Positions 62,596-64,000 of a stretch of 64,000 bases of DNA are shown here, in pieces. A program made the translations under genes and the position numbers. The DNA is from Geosporobacter subterraneus DSM 17957 (GTDB taxonomy: Bacteria; Bacillota; Clostridia; Peptostreptococcales; Thermotaleaceae): assembly GCF_900142145.1 (NCBI RefSeq), contig NZ_FQZV01000008.1:1-64000 (forward strand), written 5' to 3'. The notes under the pieces are model-generated. The model saw nothing but the letters and a program-made list of their open reading frames with translations, was not told the DNA's origin and made no database searches. Each line of letters starts with the position of its first letter. Positions within the stretch are counted from its first letter, which is position 1.

Positions 62596-63795
62596 ATGAA
62601 AGAATCAAATAAGCATTTGGGAACAGAACTATTTGCGGTTGGCCAGAAGGTTCTTATTGATAAAGATGGTCATTTAAAGCTGCCTGTATCCATGGATAAG
62701 GAACAAGAGGCTATATTCGTTTCAACGGAGGGAGGATACCAGTTGATCCCTCTACTGCCTGATGTAAAAAGAATATATTTAGAGGTCACTACAGAATGCA
62801 ATTTTTCTTGTATCACCTGTATTCGCAGTTCCTGGCAGGACGCACTTATCCATATGGATTGGGAAACCTTTGAAAACGTGCTAAAGAATCTTAAGGAATT
62901 ACCGAACCTGGAATCTGTTCACTTTGGCGGCTTTGGGGAACCGATGTCCCATCCAAGAATTTTCGATATGCTGGGTGCTGTGAAAAATCTTGGATTAAGG
63001 GTAGAAATGATTACAAATGGTTCTTTTTTAGTGGAGGAGAACATTAGGAAATTGATTGATTTAGAATTGGATATGCTCTTTACTTCTCTGGACAGCCCCG
63101 ATGAGGGTGAGTATAATGAAATTCGGCAGGGAGCCGACTTTCAAAGTGTCACACAAAATGTTTCCAATTTGCAGGCGATGAAGCAAGAAAGAAAGGTTAG
63201 GAAGCCAGAACTGGGTATAGAGTTTGTGGCTATGAAAAAGAATTATGCCAATCTGCCCAAGCTGATTCGCATGGCTTGTGATCTTAAGGTCAGTCAGATC
63301 ATAATCAGCAATTTGCTGCCATACCATGAATCCATGAAGGATGAAATCGTATATGACATAGATGACACAGGACGTATGTTTGGTAAAGAATCCTTAAGAA
63401 CCACTATTTTTGCCCAGATGTCCAATATGAAATTGCGTACTGAGCGCAGCTGTAAATTTGTGAAGGATAAATCCCTATGTATCAATTATCAAGGCAATAT
63501 CAGCCCCTGTTATGCTCTAATGCATACTTATGAGTGCTATATATACGGACGGAAAAAGCAAATATATCCTTGTTATTTGGGCAATGTCAATGAAAGAAAG
63601 CTTTTAAATATATGGACAGATCCTGGATATGTGAACTTTAGGCGGGCTGTTGATGAAAATCTCTTTCCTTCATGTACGGACTGTAAGTCTCTGGATGGCT
63701 GCAATTATACAGAGAGCAATGAGATGGATTGTTGGGGCAACAGCCCATCCTGTGCCGAATGTCTTTGGTCAAGGCGCATCATCGCCTGTCCGTAG
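62596..63795 (+). CDS. Tungsten-cofactor radical SAM maturase
   Basis: 399 residues with ATG 62596 behind GGGGGAG. Radical-SAM cluster motif CNFSCITC (about 69-76), then HFGGFGEPMSHP and ITNGS, and a SPASM-type Cys-rich C-terminus (CINYQGNISPCYALMH, CTDCKSLDGCNY, CAECLW). This group is known to accompany tungsten AOR genes and is thought to help assemble or insert the cofactor or modify the enzyme. Located 32 bases after the MoaD-like gene. Confidence 0.92.
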   Translation: MKESNKHLGTELFAVGQKVLIDKDGHLKLPVSMDKEQEAIFVSTEGGYQLIPLLPDVKRIYLEVTTECNFSCITCIRSSWQDALIHMDWETFENVLKNLKELPNLESVHFGGFGEPMSHPRIFDMLGAVKNLGLRVEMITNGSFLVEENIRKLIDLELDMLFTSLDSPDEGEYNEIRQGADFQSVTQNVSNLQAMKQERKVRKPELGIEFVAMKKNYANLPKLIRMACDLKVSQIIISNLLPYHESMKDEIVYDIDDTGRMFGKESLRTTIFAQMSNMKLRTERSCKFVKDKSLCINYQGNISPCYALMHTYECYIYGRKKQIYPCYLGNVNERKLLNIWTDPGYVNFRRAVDENLFPSCTDCKSLDGCNYTESNEMDCWGNSPSCAECLWSRRIIACP

Positions 63796-63912
63796 ATTGA
63801 TAACTCACCTTACATTTAAAGGGCATACCGCATTATGGACTTACTATATCTCAATGAATGCACCCCTTGGTGATGAGTCCTACTTATAGTATACTGAGAA
63901 TAGGAGGTGAGA

Positions 63913-64000
63913 ATGGTGCAGGTAACGGTAAAACTATTTGCAACCCTTAGAAACAACCGTGAAAAAGAGATGAGGATGGATTTAGCTTCAGGCGCTGCGC
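63913..64000 (+). CDS. MoaD/ThiS family protein (partial, runs off the window)
   Basis: From ATG 63913 (TAGGAGGTGAGA upstream). Begins VQVTVKLFATLRNNREKEM, the typical N-terminal strand of MoaD. This is the second MoaD-like gene of the locus and would supply sulfur for molybdopterin or tungstopterin. Incomplete. Confidence 0.85.
   Translation, partial: MVQVTVKLFATLRNNREKEMRMDLASGAA

Overview
The window is chromosomal DNA of a low-GC, endospore-forming anaerobic clostridium. This rests on an alpha/beta SASP gene, a Spo0E-like gene, DUF1657 and YjcZ-like small proteins, a four-gene [FeFe] hydrogenase operon, rubredoxin, a tungsten aldehyde:ferredoxin oxidoreductase and strong GGAGG ribosome sites. 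The exact genus cannot be fixed from sequence alone. No rRNA, tRNA, CRISPR array, prophage or intact transposase was seen. Most genes lie on the minus strand.

Layout: 1-8 kb holds an arcA (arginine deiminase) remnant, small spore-type genes, a GNAT enzyme, an operon of B3/B4 protein + rubredoxin + DUF4846 protein (frameshifted at an A7 run), a C_GCAxxG protein, RtcB behind a truncated radical-SAM gene, and homoserine dehydrogenase. 8-13 kb is the hydrogenase operon (hndA-hndB-hydB-hydA order), then RarD. 14-20 kb has an FG-GAP-like protein, ApbE with a lipoprotein made of two tandem repeats, the M55 D-aminopeptidase, a lipoprotein and a D-glutamate-cyclase-like protein. 21-27.5 kb is an iron-type ABC transporter with two paralogous binding proteins and an MgtC protein. 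27.6-31.3 kb is an ascorbate-family PTS (IIC, IIB, and a PRD regulator carrying the only IIA domain). 31.5-34.7 kb is FtsE/FtsX with an exported coiled-coil partner that lacks a hydrolase domain, beside a broken degV. 35-41 kb has prfC, small genes, a YczE-type membrane protein and a two-domain wall enzyme (GHL10 plus amidase_3). 41.6-48.1 kb is a second PTS operon: PRD regulator, IIA, IIC, IIB and a split transketolase. 48-59.5 kb holds envelope proteins (DUF4855, SLH), proC, a TipA-like MerR regulator, transporters, a multiply broken aminotransferase gene and a DUF438 hemerythrin/PAS protein. 60-64 kb is a tungsten-enzyme locus: AOR, two MoaD-like proteins and the tungsten-cofactor radical-SAM maturase.

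The most informative non-gene structures are: two near-identical 194-bp terminal-inverted-repeat elements in opposite orientation, each flanked by a perfect 10-bp target duplication; a -24/-12 (sigma-54) promoter ahead of AOR; a shared dyad before the PRD regulator and before the IIA gene of the transketolase PTS operon; a 19-bp-spacer MerR promoter; and a dyad sitting on the promoter of the repeat lipoprotein. The best candidates for under-described biology are the non-catalytic FtsEX partner, the repeat lipoprotein beside ApbE, the PTS-transketolase operon and the sigma-54-controlled tungsten locus.
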